Assembly: GCA_964017145.1 (NCBI GenBank)
Contig: OZ024848.1
Coordinates: forward strand, 3,422,501-3,486,500
Reading direction: 5' to 3'
Source of the DNA: Agrocybe praecox
Lineage: Eukaryota > Basidiomycota > Agaricomycetes > Agaricales > Agrocybaceae
Length of the DNA: 64,000 nt
Under the pieces are notes generated by a model. That model saw only the letters and a program-made list of their open reading frames with translations, did not search any database and was not told where the DNA came from. The first letter of the stretch is position 1. The number at the start of each line of letters is the position of its first letter. Below, in pieces: positions 47,097 to 59,863 of the stretch. The translations under genes were made by a program, and so were the position numbers.

Positions 47097-50000
47097 ATGG
47101 AGGTCAGAAGACAAAAACAGATACCAATCGCATGTCGTTTCGGTGAGTTTTTCGTGGCTTGTTCGTCGTTCAAAGTTGGCTTATCAGATTTTTTATCTAG
47201 TCTGCTATGATCAGTGGTTCATAACGCACATCGACCCGCGATGGAGAATCAAGAATCTGAAGCAAATCATCCTCGCCAAGTGTCTAAACCTCCCATTTGA
47301 CCCCAGGAAACTGGCGCGCGAAACTACCGACATTCGACCACCCTCTCCTATCACTTTTGCACCGGAAGAAACACAGCGACCAGACAGTCCCATACAATTT
47401 GCCAGCGTTAGGAAGAAACGAAGTGCTCCAGATGCTGGCTCTGCCCACGGGGGGGATGGGTCTGGTATGGAGGAAGCTGGTGTCGTTGAGGAAGGGTACG
47501 AGGAGGACGACGAATGGGATGACGACGACGACGACGGGCTTCCTCTTCGTCGTTCTCCTTCTATTATGGGCGGAAAAGTTGAACTACCTCCTCCGAGTCC
47601 GCTCGTAGGCAACTTACCAGGCGCTTACGCAACTATGGGTGGCGGTACGACGCGCGGCCCTACCGACTTTTCATCAACCGTCCTCGCACACGAAATGCCC
47701 AAGGACATCAACACGACAGGGTATACGCTTGTTCGATTCTCAACGGGCCAGATCATGGAGGACGATTTCATCATCGAGTGGTATGATATCTTACCACACG
47801 AACTAGTCGAACTCCATGCCTCGATCGCACCGACCTCGTTCGCTGCATCCGTTATGCTACCACAGCTCCTCATGAGCGCAAAGTGGAATCCATCCGGTGT
47901 CTCGAGCAGGAGTAAATCCTCCACCAGCGGCAAAGATGTCCCCCAACAAACACTCAGTTTGGGGTTTACCACGAAATCAAAGCCTGGGACTAGCTTTGAA
48001 CCGACTTTCATCTCAGAGTGTATCACCCTTACTGCCTTGCCGCGATACGACATTCTATTGTATGCGGAGCCATACTGGGAAGGATGGGTACGCGCCTTGC
48101 GAGTAGTCTTTGAGGGCCCGGATGTCCCAAGAGCAATCGCAAGCGGCCATCATCACTCGTATCAGGACTATGCTGCCGGGATGACGAATTTATCTGGGTC
48201 GATGGGAGGAGGGTTGGGTCTGTGGGCGCCCGAACCAAAACTGCTGCCTGATTCTCCTGGTGTTGGAAAGACGTTTGCGAACAGCGGCTCCATGAACCTG
48301 CGAGAGAGATACGATGCCCAGAAGCGAAAGTTGGAGTGGAAGGAACGCTGGGTTTTTATCAAGAATGGAGTCATTCACATGTGTAAGACTCGAGACGTCA
48401 GTACCTTCCTTTTTTATTTTTATTTTTTGTCATTGTTTTCCTGTCTCTTTTGTGAAAGACTATGAATTTTTACTGAATTTTCATAATTATTTTACAGGAC
48501 AAAGAACCAACGCACTGCCTACCCCTTTCTTCCCTAAAGGCCCTTCGTGATGCAAGCCATCTCGGAGCCAGCAGCTCTGTTCGTCCCGGCCTCAAAGATG
48601 CCTCCAACCGCGCAAGAAGTACCACCTCCTCCAGAGATGACAAACGAAGTCATCGTCGCAGCATGTCAGCCCCTCGGAGCAGCACATCCACAGCCACCAT
48701 CCGCGATTCGAAACGGCCTAACGAAGAGACCCCTGCGACACCACCCAAAGCTCCGACTCCTCGTTCGAAAACCATATCTGCCGTCGAGACGAAGAACCTG
48801 ACGAGACATGTCAGCCAACCGTATTTATGGATGGGTCCTTCGAAAGCTACGTCGTCGGCTTCGCTTGGTCCTCATCGTCCTCTCGTTATCGAGAATCCGG
48901 ATAAAGCCCGCGTTGAGGAAGGACTGCAGCGCGAAAGAGAGAAACGCGAGCGAGAGATGGTGAAAGTACGCGAAAAGGAGAGGCAGAAACGGAAGTTGCT
49001 CGAGCAGGAGCACCGGGATATGGAGTATCTTGCGACGTGGGATGAATTCACTCTGCCCTTTGGGAAGAAGGCGAAGGAGAGGGAGAGAGAACGAGAACGA
49101 GAGAGGCAGCGCGCGATGGAGAGGGCGAGAGAGAAGGAACGTTCTCATGACGGTCAAAGCCGCAGCAGTCTTCATGACAACGACAGGCGTCGTCAACGAC
49201 CAAAGCAAGAACGTCGCCGCAATCCTGCGACTTACATCCCTTATTCTCGCGAGGAGGCAGAGGAGGCAGGGATGATGGTTGTTTGTCTCAAATTCTTGAT
49301 ACCCTTTGAAAATCCCCCGAGGAACGTGGTTTATCGACGAAGCAGCCACTCGCAGGACAGCAACAGTCTTCTTGGAGTACCTTACACAAGCACTGGGCCC
49401 TCTTTGGCTGCCGAAACCACCACTGGTATGGGTGATAACGAGTTTACCAGGCGTACAGATACTACTACATATACTATTCCTGAGGAGACGACGCCCACGC
49501 ACCAGTTACATGTCGCTCATAGTCAGCCACATCTTACTGCCGGTCGTAAGCCCAGCTTTCCTTCTCTAGGGCTAAGCAGGTTGGGTGGAGCATCCTCGAC
49601 GCTATCGCCCACTGCAGGTCATTCGAGCGTACCTGTCATCAATACAGGAAGTAGTAGCGGTGGTGGCTCCAAATTTGGAATCAGTTTTTTTGGGAAGAGT
49701 GGAGGGGCCAGCGACAGAGAAGCGGACAGGGAGGAGCGCAAGAAGGAGGAGAAGGACAGGAAGTTGAAGGAGAAGGAAAAAGAGAAGGAGAAGAAGTCCA
49801 AGGAGAAGGGAAAGAAGAAGGACGAAACGGGCGAGGAAGATGAGGGCGGAGCTACTCGCAGTTGGCTATCGAAGAAACGAAAGCCGAAGGAGCCAGAACA
49901 TTTTGCTCCTCCGGTCGTTTCTAACTCCAGCTCCACTCTCGTCAATGCCCCCAGTCAGGAAGCACTTCGATCGACCGCGACATCCTTTTCTTCGAACCGC

Positions 50001-53000
50001 AGCGTCGGCACTCTCGTTCCAAGGGATGAGGAAGACCATTCTCGACAAACATCAGCAGGCCACATGTCTGATGCTTCCAGGCCGTCAGTTTCTGAACCAT
50101 CGAGGCAAAATTCCGCAGGTAGTTCAGCGCTAGGAGAGGAAGCAAAGCCAAAGACGAATACAAAAGCTGACAACTTATCTGATTCGGATTCCTCAGATCT
50201 GAGCCTTTCGTCTCCAGTGTTCGCCCACAGTTCAGATTCGGATCGAAACAATCAGCTGGATTTCGAGCGCAGAGAGAGGATGAGCTATCGATATGGTGGT
50301 TATAGCGAGCAAAGCGCGTTATTGAAGGGTAAAGCTCGAGCGGCTGGAGGCGAGACGGAACAAGACACGGATCGTACTCGTGAGCGATCTGGTACGATTA
50401 CAGACCCGCGCAGAGAAGCTCCTGGTCAAAGGACTCCAAAGGGCAAAGAGAAAGAAGTTGTCAACCACCCTAGTCCTTCCAAACCTTCGTTAAGTCAAGA
50501 AGAAATAAGTCGTCGTCGTCGGTATGAGGAGCGAATAAAGAGAGAGGAGAGTGGTCGTGGAGAGTGGATGGTGTTGGATTTGGGAAGCGATCATGGTAAG
50601 CTATATAATAGAAAAGTTTGAACGTACCTGACTGATTTTTTTGCCCAGCTTTCCACAGCATACTCCGCGTGTTCCACAGGTACTTCGAGCAGCCTGAGAC
50701 GTCCCATTTCATCCCAGCTTCTCAAAAAGCACTGTATCCTTCTGCGAACCCACTCCCGCGACCCCCTCCTGCCACTACTGCAGCGACCACAACTGCGAAT
50801 TTACCTGGATCAGCGGCCAGTTCAACGTTGAACTCACCTACTCGCAGCGACTTTTCGCCTCCCCAAAACACTAACACTGCTGTTGTTTCTTCTGAGTCCA
50901 TCCAACCTCGATCATCGATATCAGACGCAGATGCAGACGACGACGACATGTACGTCGATTCCGACGCGGACAAACAAGAAAAAGAACGTCAAAATCAATC
51001 TCAGCACCCACCTCCTCCCCCTCCTCCGCCACCGCCACCTCCCATTCACCCAGCTATCTTTACGCGCAGCAACAAACGTAAAAAGCCACACAACACCGAT
51101 CCTGCCCTTCGATACCCTGAATGGCGTGCCGAGGTCGTACAACGCGCAACAATGCACGGGATGCGCGAAGCTGGTCGGCCACTGGATATCGTCCTCAATG
51201 GAAGGCGAGGCGAGTTCGCTGAGTCGGAGATCGAGAGCAAGTTATATCGCAGGCGGATGAAGAAGGATGAAGAAGATCGTAGGAGCTTGAGGCAGAGCTT
51301 TATCGGAGAATTAGGTCAAGTTCAACTTGAGTTTGGTGCTGATGTCGAAGAATCTGCGGGTGATGCCATTGCTGCTGCTGACGCCCCTTTTGCTGGTGGT
51401 GGTGCTGTTGTCGATAAAGGTGATGAGGACAAAGTGGAGGATGCGAATACACAAGAAGAAAATAATCAGGAGGCGACAGGTGAAGAAAAAAGACAAAAGC
51501 AATCAGTATTTGAGTTGACCCTGATGACAGTCGACGCGCGTGCCACTGACGAACACAGTGTTCATTACCACGGAACCAGCGTCCTTGAGGACAATGAAGG
51601 CAGCACCGGCAATGTCGACAATACCTGGACAGAATCTGGCTCGGTGGTGGATGCTTGGGAAGACAACGAATACGCACCTGAGGAAGAAGAAGAGGATGTA
51701 GAGCTCAATATGGACTCATTTGACGATACCGATGAAGAGAGCGAGACGGAGTGGCTTGCTTGGGTTACTGACCTACCTAGACAGGCGAGGGTCAGACAGG
51801 AACGGCGCCAACGCGAAAAGGAGAGGTTGAGGGAGGAGGCACTGGTGAGGAGGCAGCAACAGCAAGCACAGTTATCGCCTATGATATTCTCGGATCCGCT
51901 CTCCAATTCTCCTTCGTCCTCGTCCGCATACCCAAGTTCGTTCCTACACCCTGGCGAGGTCTCAGCGAGTCGAAGCAGCGTGTACGTTGGCACTGTGCCT
52001 GGTGGCTCGTCATCACTTTCATTGCACCATAGCCTGCAGCAGAGTCGCCAGCAGCAACATCAACAACATCTGATACCTATTCCTGCCCTTACACCCACGG
52101 AAGAACGCAAGATGTTCCAGGAAGAAAGGCGGAAATTCGAGCCAACAGCACAGTTCCATGCACCCCCTCCTGCACCCCCACATTGGCTTACTTCTGCTTC
52201 TCAGTCGAGCAGCCCATCGATATCGACGCTGCAGTCTTCTGCTATGAGTTCGCGTCCTGCACAGACGGTAGTGCATGTGCACACGCAGCGGGTAGTCGCT
52301 GACGAAGGGTACAATACGCTCTTATTGACTAGGGGTGGCTCTCTTGTTACGAGTCCCGTTACACCAGATAGTCCTACGGATAGCATACAGCCTACGACTC
52401 CTACGAGAACGCTGAGCCCTCCTCAACTCCATCCTTCACTGTTGCATCAACGTCCTGTACATTATCACACCCAACAACAGCAACTACGGGAGCGTGAAAG
52501 AGAAAGGGAAAGGCAGTACCAACATCACTTACAGCATATGCCGAGCAACGCCACCCTCTCCTCGCCATCTTCTTCAGAATCGTTGGTGATGACTTCCGTG
52601 TCGTCCTCTCGTGCTGGTCCTGGTCCTGGCGGTGCTGGGTCCGGTATGAATACGAGCAGGCAAGCTTCGTATTCTTCTTATTCGCAACATTCAAATCCTA
52701 TATCGCCGTTAGCGGGTCAGTCGCCGATTGATGCTAGTTATTATTCGGTTTCGGACGACAACAATGATGATTTCAATGAGGAGGGAGGAGGGGCGCAATA
52801 TGCGAGGGTTAGGAATGCGCTTGCGAGTGGTGGTGCTTTTGATGGTGGTGCTCCTGGTGGAGGAGGGTTTACCCGTCCGCAAGGCACGCGCCATCGTTTA
52901 CAACATTCTACTTCGATGCCGCTTGCTTCTATTCGTGGTACAAATTCGGAATTAGGTTCTTCAGGTCCTGTTGGTTCGAGTGCAGGTACAGGACCGAATT

Positions 53001-54535
53001 CAGGCTCTGGAACCTATGGGTTGAGAAGCCCAGGAGGAGGAATTATTCCTGCTCAGTCTCTACCCTCTTCACCTCCTCGTTCGCCTGTTGTCTCTCGTTA
53101 TGGAGCTGTAGTTACATCCAACCCCAGATTAACGTCTAATCATGCACCTTCGAACAGTAAAACGACCACCGTAGCATCACCTACTGCTGCTTCGAGTACC
53201 ACAACTACGGCGACGAATACAACACAGTCCAACACCACACGCTCGTCTGTTACGACGATGAGGAGCTCGACTACGCAGACTTACCTCATCGATACGCCCA
53301 TTTTGTCGCCTGAGAAAATCGCACAGTTGGAGGCGGAGGCAGCAGCGGGTATACCGTATTCCTTCCCGAAATATCCTGATCCGTCGTTGAGGTTGACTAA
53401 GGCTGCTGCAAGTTCGAACGTGAGTACTAGCACAGCAACTCCAATTCCAACTGCGAGCACAACCATGATTGACAATGCAAGGATGTTCACGAACACAAGG
53501 ACAAGTGAGGCTCAGAGCACCGTCGCCTCTGGTTCTGGTTCTAGACGAGGAGCAGATGGACCAGCAGTACAACTCCTTGCTGTCAAACGTAGTCCGGAGA
53601 GGGAGAGGGGAATATTGAGGAAGAAGTTGAGTGGGATGAGTGTGAGTAGTGATGTGATTGCGAATAGTGGAGGGAAAGGAGGGGTTGCTACTGGGAAAGG
53701 TGTCAAAGGAGGAGCGGAGGAGATAGGTGGCGGAAGTAGTAGCCCACCTGGCACGGTCAAGCAGAAGCCCAAGCTGGCCCTTCATGGCTTGGAAGGATCG
53801 AGTGCTGCTGCTGCTGCTGTCAGTGCCTCTGCGAATACAGAGATCCATTCACCCACCCAGGCAACGAAGAGTTATCAATATCAGCAACAGGCACAATATC
53901 GGAACAGGATCCCAAATGCATTGAGGAGTCCTACGCTGATGACGAGTTCTACTGGGCTGACACATTCCTCTGCGTCGACCTCAGCTTCGGGCCATGCTGT
54001 CAACTCTGCATCAAGCTCGTCTTCGACTACGTCTGCTTCGGGCATACCGCTATCAGTACCACCAGTTCCTGCACAACAGGCTCAACCGCCTCCTCCATCC
54101 AGTGGTGCGACGGGCACGATATCAGCCATCCTACGACGCGTGCGCTCTGGCTCGAGTTTGAATTTGCGGTTGGATTCGAATAGGGATGGTGGGAAGAGCA
54201 GTGCTAGCCCGCCGATGCCTTTGTCCCCCATTGCGAGTGCGAGTGCTGGTGTGAGGTCGTTTTCGCCGCCTGTTCCGGGTGCAGGTGCGAGTGGAAGTGG
54301 AAGTGGGGGTGGTGGTCCAAGGGGGAGAGGTGCGGGTTCGCGATCGCCCCCTGTGCCGGGTGTTGGACTGGACAAAGATGGTGGTGGTGGTGCGAGTAAT
54401 GCGAATAGGGAGAGAGAGATGTCCCCTGGTCCGTCGTTACCTGCGAATCAGAATCAGGGTGGAAGTACAGGTAGTGGGAAGAAGTTGAGGAAGGGTGCGT
54501 TGGATTCGTGGAGGAGGGGAGGAGGGGGAGGGTGA
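47097..54535 (+). CDS. Large low-complexity protein with a probable split PH domain
   Basis: Four exons: 47097-47142, 47201-48396, 48498-50595 and 50649-54535. Phases agree, giving about 2408 aa. The start MEVRRQKQ is the first ATG in frame; exon 2 continues VCYDQWFITHIDPRWRIKNLKQ, which looks like a small N-terminal fold. An acidic run (EEGYEEDDEWDDDDDDG) lies near residue 130. A conserved-looking block GYTLVRFSTGQIMEDDFIIE lies near 190. RKLEWKERWVFIKNGVIHM (near 390-410) resembles the first strands of a PH domain; RGEWMVLDLGSDHAFHSILR (near 1100-1120) resembles its C-terminal helix, about 680 residues later. Between them are Arg/Glu-rich coiled-coil-like and Ser-rich stretches. The last 1250 residues are Ser/Pro/Gln/Gly-rich, probably disordered. 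Membrane or cell-cortex signalling would fit but is inference. Single copy, intact; extra introns in low-complexity parts cannot be excluded. Confidence 0.75.
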
Positions 54536-55699
54536 TGATGCTGAAGATGTTATAATTGTGTTTTATTTTCCTTTTCTTTCTCTTTTTCCTTCTCTTTTTC
54601 TTGTTTTCCTTCTCATTTCTCTTCTGTCTATTATCAGTCTGATTGCTTTCTGTTTCATGCTTATTTTGATCTCCTGCTCGCTCATCCCACCCGTCGTCAT
54701 CGCCGTCGTTTTACATGTTTTTTTTTACCCAGGAGTACAAAGATACCGATACCACCAGATCTTGATTGTTATTTCTTTCTTCTCCCATTCTTTTCAACAT
54801 TTGCTTTTTTCCCTTATTTTCTCCTTCAACGACCTGCACAAAATTCCTACCTAACTACTTATATACGTAGCCCTCTTTTTTCTTCTTTCCTTACCAGATC
54901 CCCAGTATATGTTTTACGTTTTACGAATAGTCACTAGTATACCATACCTAACCCCCTACATACCCCCAGTCTATCTTTCACAATCCCCATATTTATCTAT
55001 TTGGTACATACTACTACTACTACTACGAAATGCTAGCACTTCAATGAATATTATTCTTTCTTGTTTTTGTTATTCGTGCGTTGAGCTCAATCAATTGCAA
55101 GCTTAAGTCACGTATACGAGTCCGGGACTCTAGCTCGCCAACCAAGGATCATATGAAGGTATGGGCTCTTCCTTTCGTTTGCGTGCGTTCATTTATGTCT
55201 GTCTGTCCGTTCGTTTCTTTCGTTTGCGGTCTTGGTGTTTCGATTTGGAAATAATTATAACTTGGGGAGTGTCGGATTTTATTAGGGACGTTGATCAATC
55301 CCATTGAGATGAATCGACGATACTATTTCCGAGACCCAAGGTTTGCATGCTCCCTTGATTTCCCGAATTCCTATCCCATTTGAAATTTTGGATGGGCAGG
55401 TACTGTGTACATACACCCCTGCTGGCTCCAGGCCCCCTTGCGCGTGGAACTTATTCCATTTCCGATGCATCGAATCAAATTTCGAATCTCGAGCAGTCAG
55501 GGAGGATTCTTGGGGGTTGACGCGGACGTGTTCATTACTATTACTTATTTGAGCGCGTTAATGTGTCAATGGTTCAGCGCTCAGCTTCAACCAAGTTCAA
55601 CTTGTCGGTGGACGCCAGACGGCCGAAGCTATGGGACCTGGGTTGTGATGTGAGGGTGTGTGTTAAAAATAGAATTCTAAATTTAAATATGTACTTACT
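54536..55699. other. 3' UTR and intergenic region
   Basis: Starts with a pyrimidine-rich stretch (54550-54850), probably the 3' UTR of the large gene. No further gene supported. It ends at the TA (55698-55699) used by the second Tc1/mariner relic. Confidence 0.5.
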
Positions 55700-56307
55700 C
55701 GTGGGTAAAAAAAGTGATCACGGATTATGTAATATTTAACATGTCTCGGTCGCGTCGCGTCTTGTTGATTCCCTGGTTTCTCCGAGGGTGTTTTGAAGGG
55801 GTTTTATGCATAAATGACAAAGGAGCGTAGCAGAGTACATTTCCAGCATATTATTATCTCGTGCCACACAAGAAAACAGACAAAGAAATGGTTTGAAGAC
55901 CATAATAACCCACTAGTTTATTCTACCCCCTAATTCACCAGATCTTTTACCTATTGAACCTGTTTGGCACGAGCTAAAAACCATCATACGAGCAATGACA
56001 CCTCAGCCCACCACTGCTGACGGCCTCAAACCAGCTGTTCATACTCCATGGGAGCAGCTAGACATAGATGATATTAACAAACAGACTTACAGTATGCCAA
56101 ACTGTGTGGCCGCCATTTCTCAAGCTAGGGGAGGATATACACCATATTAATTTTAGAATTTTACTATGTATAACTATGTCTACTACTGTGTCAAATTGTG
56201 AAGAAATAGAGAAGGAACTGACTGTGCTAAAAGGGATTGAAGAACGAGACAACGAAGGGAATTATTGGCCGATTACATAATCCGTGATCACTTTTTTTAC
56301 CCACGAG
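55700..56307 (+). mobile_element. Tc1/mariner-derived non-autonomous element, copy 2
   Basis: 608 bp, the same element as 37434-38043 but inverted, flanked by TA (55698-55699 and 56308-56309). On the plus strand it reads SCHTRKQTKKWFEDHNN and NSPDLLPIEPVWHELK (about 55870-55990) and continues to a stop near 56148. The two shorter open frames I compared are identical in peptide sequence to those of the other two copies, so transposition is recent. Confidence 0.9.
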
Positions 56308-57394
56308 TACGTACGCGGTGGAGGATATGTGCGAAATTCGAATGCGATGATGAACTTTGAGAATGATGAATTATTCATATCGTCACATCTTATCGTGAAT
56401 GAAAAGGAGACGGTATCATACACAATAATTATAATATCGGTACGTACATAGGAGACTTCGAGTCCGTCGGTGTTGTTTCGGAACCTTAGTGGTGTTATTA
56501 CATCAGCTTCTAGTCCGAACTTGGCATCGCCTGAGTCTATCGTGGTTAGTCCAAACCTCACTTCAAACATAGTTTTATTTACTTGCCTGGATACTAAGTA
56601 TGTCTGGCTCTAAGGAATAACTTGGCAGCCAGCCTGCATGCATGGGTGGATCAATAAATAAATAAAATAAAAAATCAGCATCGGCATCAGCCACGAACAC
56701 GGGCACGGGCACGGGCACGAACTCGAACACGAGGCAGCAACAGCCAGGGTAAGGGGTAGCCTATCAGGCTAGCTAATCGGAGCCTGTGGATGGACGTTGT
56801 TGGCCCTGCCTGCGTGAACCCGTCCCGTCGGACATTTTTACTTTTTACATACATACTTTTCTTATTCCTCCCTTCTTTCCTCCCTCCCTCCCTCCCTCTT
56901 TTTCCTTTCCCTTTTTCCGCTCCCCTCCCTCCCTTCCTCCCTTTGGGTTCCGTGCTTCGTTTCCGTGTTGGACTCCCTCTCCTCGTCGGATCGAACGCTT
57001 CCTAAGTTGGATTTACGACCATACACGAATACACGACTACCTACACACGACACGATACATCACACAACACATAACACGCAGCTTGATTTTGATTTTTTTT
57101 GTTTTGTTTTGATTAGCCGGATTTTGGATTTGGATTATCGTCTTTTTTGTTCTTTCAACTTCTTTCGCCTTTGGCTTTACGCTTCATTACAACCTTTTTT
57201 CTTCTTACGCTCACAAGCACCCACCTTTTTCTTGGGCCATCCACGACGCACGGCACGGTACCGCGGATAACGTCGAATCGTTTGGACAGGACAGGACACG
57301 ATAGGATTGGATTGGATCGAACAGGACTTTGATCGCTATCGCTATCTTTCTTTTTGTCTGGTGCGTACATATTTTTCCATACGAGATTGACGAT
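56308..57394. other. 5' flank of the intact LCP gene
   Basis: 56308-56780 contains a minus-strand open frame (about 56570 downward) starting MFEVRFGLTTIDSGDAKFG that runs into the Tc1 relic; I do not recognise it. 56690-56730 has a GGGCAC minisatellite. From about 56795 the sequence (GTTGGCCCTGCCTGCGTGAA) recurs in array copies 2, 3 and 5; the stretch 56870-56950 is strongly pyrimidine-rich. A 30-nt GTAATC..CTAG stretch at 57399-57428 has counterparts of different length in copies 4 and 5. Confidence 0.5.
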
Positions 57395-59863
57395 ATGGGT
57401 AATCTAATTTTATTATCTTTCTTTCTAGTTGAAAGCACCTTTCGGGTTCTGTTGACCTCAACCCACCCTTCCCTTCCCGCTTGGACGTCGTTGGGTTTCT
57501 TGCACAGAAAGGAATTGAAGCGAGGACCAGAGCAGACAACGTGCCCGACACGATACAGCCCGCATAGCCTACAGCCTACCCCACCCTACGTATTACCCGA
57601 GCACGAGCAGCACACGCAGCAGAGCCGCGTACAGGTCCAGTTACCCGATCCATACCTCCTGGAGAGCAGCCCCCGCCACTTGCAAATGTCAGCGTACCCT
57701 GCATCATCATCATCATCCTCGACGATATCAGGGAAATCAACGAACAGACTCCATCCGTACTCGCATCACCTCACGCGCAAGTCGCTCCCTACGCTTACTC
57801 TTAATTTGGCCTCTGTCTCTGCGCATGCGCATAGTGGTTCCAATCCCAGCTTATCTTCTAATAAAACTACCAACGACACGAAAGGAAAAGGAAGAATTAC
57901 CACCGATAACAGAACGATGCAAGTCAGCGTCAAAGTAGACTTTGACTTTGACCTGTCTGCGGTCGTTCCTGTCCCTTCTCCCTCTTCATCCTTGCCCGCA
58001 CCGAAAAATATTCCTACAAAGACCTCAAACCACAGAACGAGCAGCAGCAGGAAACGTACGCACGCAGCGGCATACCCCCAGACTCCACAGGGACAGAAGA
58101 ACATCATCCCGTTCCCGAGGAGTTATCCGGGGAGTGATTCCGAGTCCGATGGTGGATCTTCCACATCATCATCCACCTCCACTTCTTCCGTATCGTCCGC
58201 GTCATCCAGCTCCACATCAGCGACGTCAGTCTCATCCGTCTCCTCGTCATACAAATCCACGCACGCACACGCGCTCCTCCGCTCAAGTCAGCCTCTCGCG
58301 AAGAACAAGTCGCTGCTCCTGGCGCAGGCTCAGGCTGGTGTCACCACCGATGCTAATGCTGGGAAGCGCGTGAGGAAGAACTCGGTCCAGTCGCTTCCTA
58401 ATGGTTCGAGGACTGTGGGCGGGTTGACTGCTACGAGACCTATTCCTATCCCTGTTTTGAGGAGTGTGGGTGAGCAGGAGAGGATACCGACGCCTTCGTC
58501 TCCTCCATCGCCATCGCCACCGACTGTTGTCGTTCTCCCAGAGGCGCAGATCCAGGTCCAAATGCAGATGCAGATGCAGATTCCGCCTCAGATTCCAGAG
58601 CTCCTCACAGGTGCGGAGGCGGATACGGATACCAAGTCTCGGGATCAAGATGCGATCCTCCTTAAGACGATCGACTCGCTCCTCGACGGCCAAAAGCAAA
58701 AACAGGCGCAAGTCCAACAAGACCCTCCACCTTACTCCCTCCCACCGCCTCCTTATTCCCCCACCGTTTCTCCTCCTCCAAATGCTACACCCCACAGAGA
58801 GGACGGAGACGACGTCATCCTAGCCGAGAAGAAATCTCTGACCCCCGTGCCCGTGCCTGTCGACGAAAAAATCGTGATCGTCGTTCCTAAACCTATCAGA
58901 AGTGGCCAGGTACCCATTTCCGTGCCTGTCGTCGCGTCGTCGTCCTCCAACTCTCCCTCTCACCATGCTCAGCAGTCGTCCCAGACCCAGCAGCGCAACA
59001 TCCAACCCCGCCGTCCCCGAATCTCATCCTCCGAGCTCAAGCTGCTCGTGTACCTCTATCGCACGGTCATGTATGGCGTGGAGAAGCGGTATAGGCGGGA
59101 TGTGGTGGGTAGGCGGGGCGGGGCTATGGGTTCTGGGCGCGCCGTTGGTGCTGGAAAGGAGAACGCGAACGCGAACGGCGGCTTTGCGAGGTTCCCGTTG
59201 GTCGAAGATGACGGGGATGAAGAGAAGAAGGAAAAGGCGACGTCGAAGAGGAGATACACATACAGCGCCGCTAAAGCCGAGCAAGCTGCCCAGCTGGACG
59301 TGCAAGATGCGTTGCTTGCCATTCGTCTGCGGGGTTTCCTGAGAGCGCAGGGTGTTAATGAGCGCGAGCTGGATGTTCGGTTCGAGGGGGAAGTTCATGC
59401 AGAGGAAGACGAAGAAGAAGAAAAGGAGGGAGAGGAGGAAGGACCAGAGACAATTGTGGTGCATAGGGCTCCGGAGGATGTCGATGATGAAGAGGAGGAG
59501 GAAGAGAAGATCGTCGTTGAGCATGTTCGGATCCAAGCTTCGAGCGGAAAAGAGGAGGGCAAGAGGCCGATGAGGGCTTCGCCTGAGCCTCCGAAGGTTT
59601 CTAAATCCAAAGCGACGTCCGCTACGCAGCAGCAACAACAACAACAGCGTACTATCCTCCCTCCATCGTACATGATCGCGTTTCTGACGATGAGGCATCG
59701 GATGAGTCCGCCCAGGCGCTCTTCGCATTCCGGCTTGGGGAGGAAGAGCGGGTTGGGTGTGTGTGCGTGGGTCGCTGATGTGGATGAGAACGAGAAGGAA
59801 GAAGTGAGAGAGGTGGAGGAGGAGTTTGATTTGGTTGATTATTATGCTGGGTTGGAGTATTGA
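57395..59863 (+). CDS. LCP: intact low-complexity protein with PPxY motifs
   Basis: A single-exon gene for 822 aa of unknown function, the only undamaged member of the family. The ATG at 57395 (purine at -3, G at +4) is the first in frame; the next, at 57686 (MSAYPAS), gives 725 aa and is the start kept in array copy 4, so it is a serious alternative. Order of features (822-aa numbering): Ser/Thr-rich N-terminus; ALLRSSQPLAKNKSLLLAQ near 295-312; an IQVQMQMQMQMQ repeat near 386; two PPxY motifs in DPPPYSLPPPPYSPTV near 443-458; SSSELKLLVYLYRTVMYGVE near 545-565; a conserved core from YTYSAAKAEQAAQL to ERELDVRFEG (618-664); Asp/Glu-rich stretch; PPSYMIAFLTMRHRM near 753-767; tail EFDLVDYYAGLEY. 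PPxY motifs bind WW domains, as in Nedd4/Rsp5 ubiquitin ligases (established for the motif); that LCP is such an adaptor is inference. No membrane span once the first 22 residues (non-ATG region) are excluded. Confidence 0.75.
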   Translation: MGNLILLSFFLVESTFRVLLTSTHPSLPAWTSLGFLHRKELKRGPEQTTCPTRYSPHSLQPTPPYVLPEHEQHTQQSRVQVQLPDPYLLESSPRHLQMSAYPASSSSSSTISGKSTNRLHPYSHHLTRKSLPTLTLNLASVSAHAHSGSNPSLSSNKTTNDTKGKGRITTDNRTMQVSVKVDFDFDLSAVVPVPSPSSSLPAPKNIPTKTSNHRTSSSRKRTHAAAYPQTPQGQKNIIPFPRSYPGSDSESDGGSSTSSSTSTSSVSSASSSSTSATSVSSVSSSYKSTHAHALLRSSQPLAKNKSLLLAQAQAGVTTDANAGKRVRKNSVQSLPNGSRTVGGLTATRPIPIPVLRSVGEQERIPTPSSPPSPSPPTVVVLPEAQIQVQMQMQMQIPPQIPELLTGAEADTDTKSRDQDAILLKTIDSLLDGQKQKQAQVQQDPPPYSLPPPPYSPTVSPPPNATPHREDGDDVILAEKKSLTPVPVPVDEKIVIVVPKPIRSGQVPISVPVVASSSSNSPSHHAQQSSQTQQRNIQPRRPRISSSELKLLVYLYRTVMYGVEKRYRRDVVGRRGGAMGSGRAVGAGKENANANGGFARFPLVEDDGDEEKKEKATSKRRYTYSAAKAEQAAQLDVQDALLAIRLRGFLRAQGVNERELDVRFEGEVHAEEDEEEEKEGEEEGPETIVVHRAPEDVDDEEEEEEKIVVEHVRIQASSGKEEGKRPMRASPEPPKVSKSKATSATQQQQQQQRTILPPSYMIAFLTMRHRMSPPRRSSHSGLGRKSGLGVCAWVADVDENEKEEVREVEEEFDLVDYYAGLEY

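Noticed and set aside
48825..49502. Long minus-strand open frames inside the large gene (also 53177-53848)
   Set aside because: Shadows of biased codons in the Arg/Glu- and Ser-rich coding sequence on the plus strand.
56262..56570. A gene starting MFEVRFGLTT on the minus strand disrupted by the Tc1 relic
   Set aside because: The open frame runs into the element but no continuation is found on its far side, and the peptide is not recognised.
57399..57428. A coding intron at the start of the LCP gene
   Set aside because: It has GT..AG ends and a pyrimidine tract but is only 30 nt and divisible by three; splicing is not needed for an open frame.
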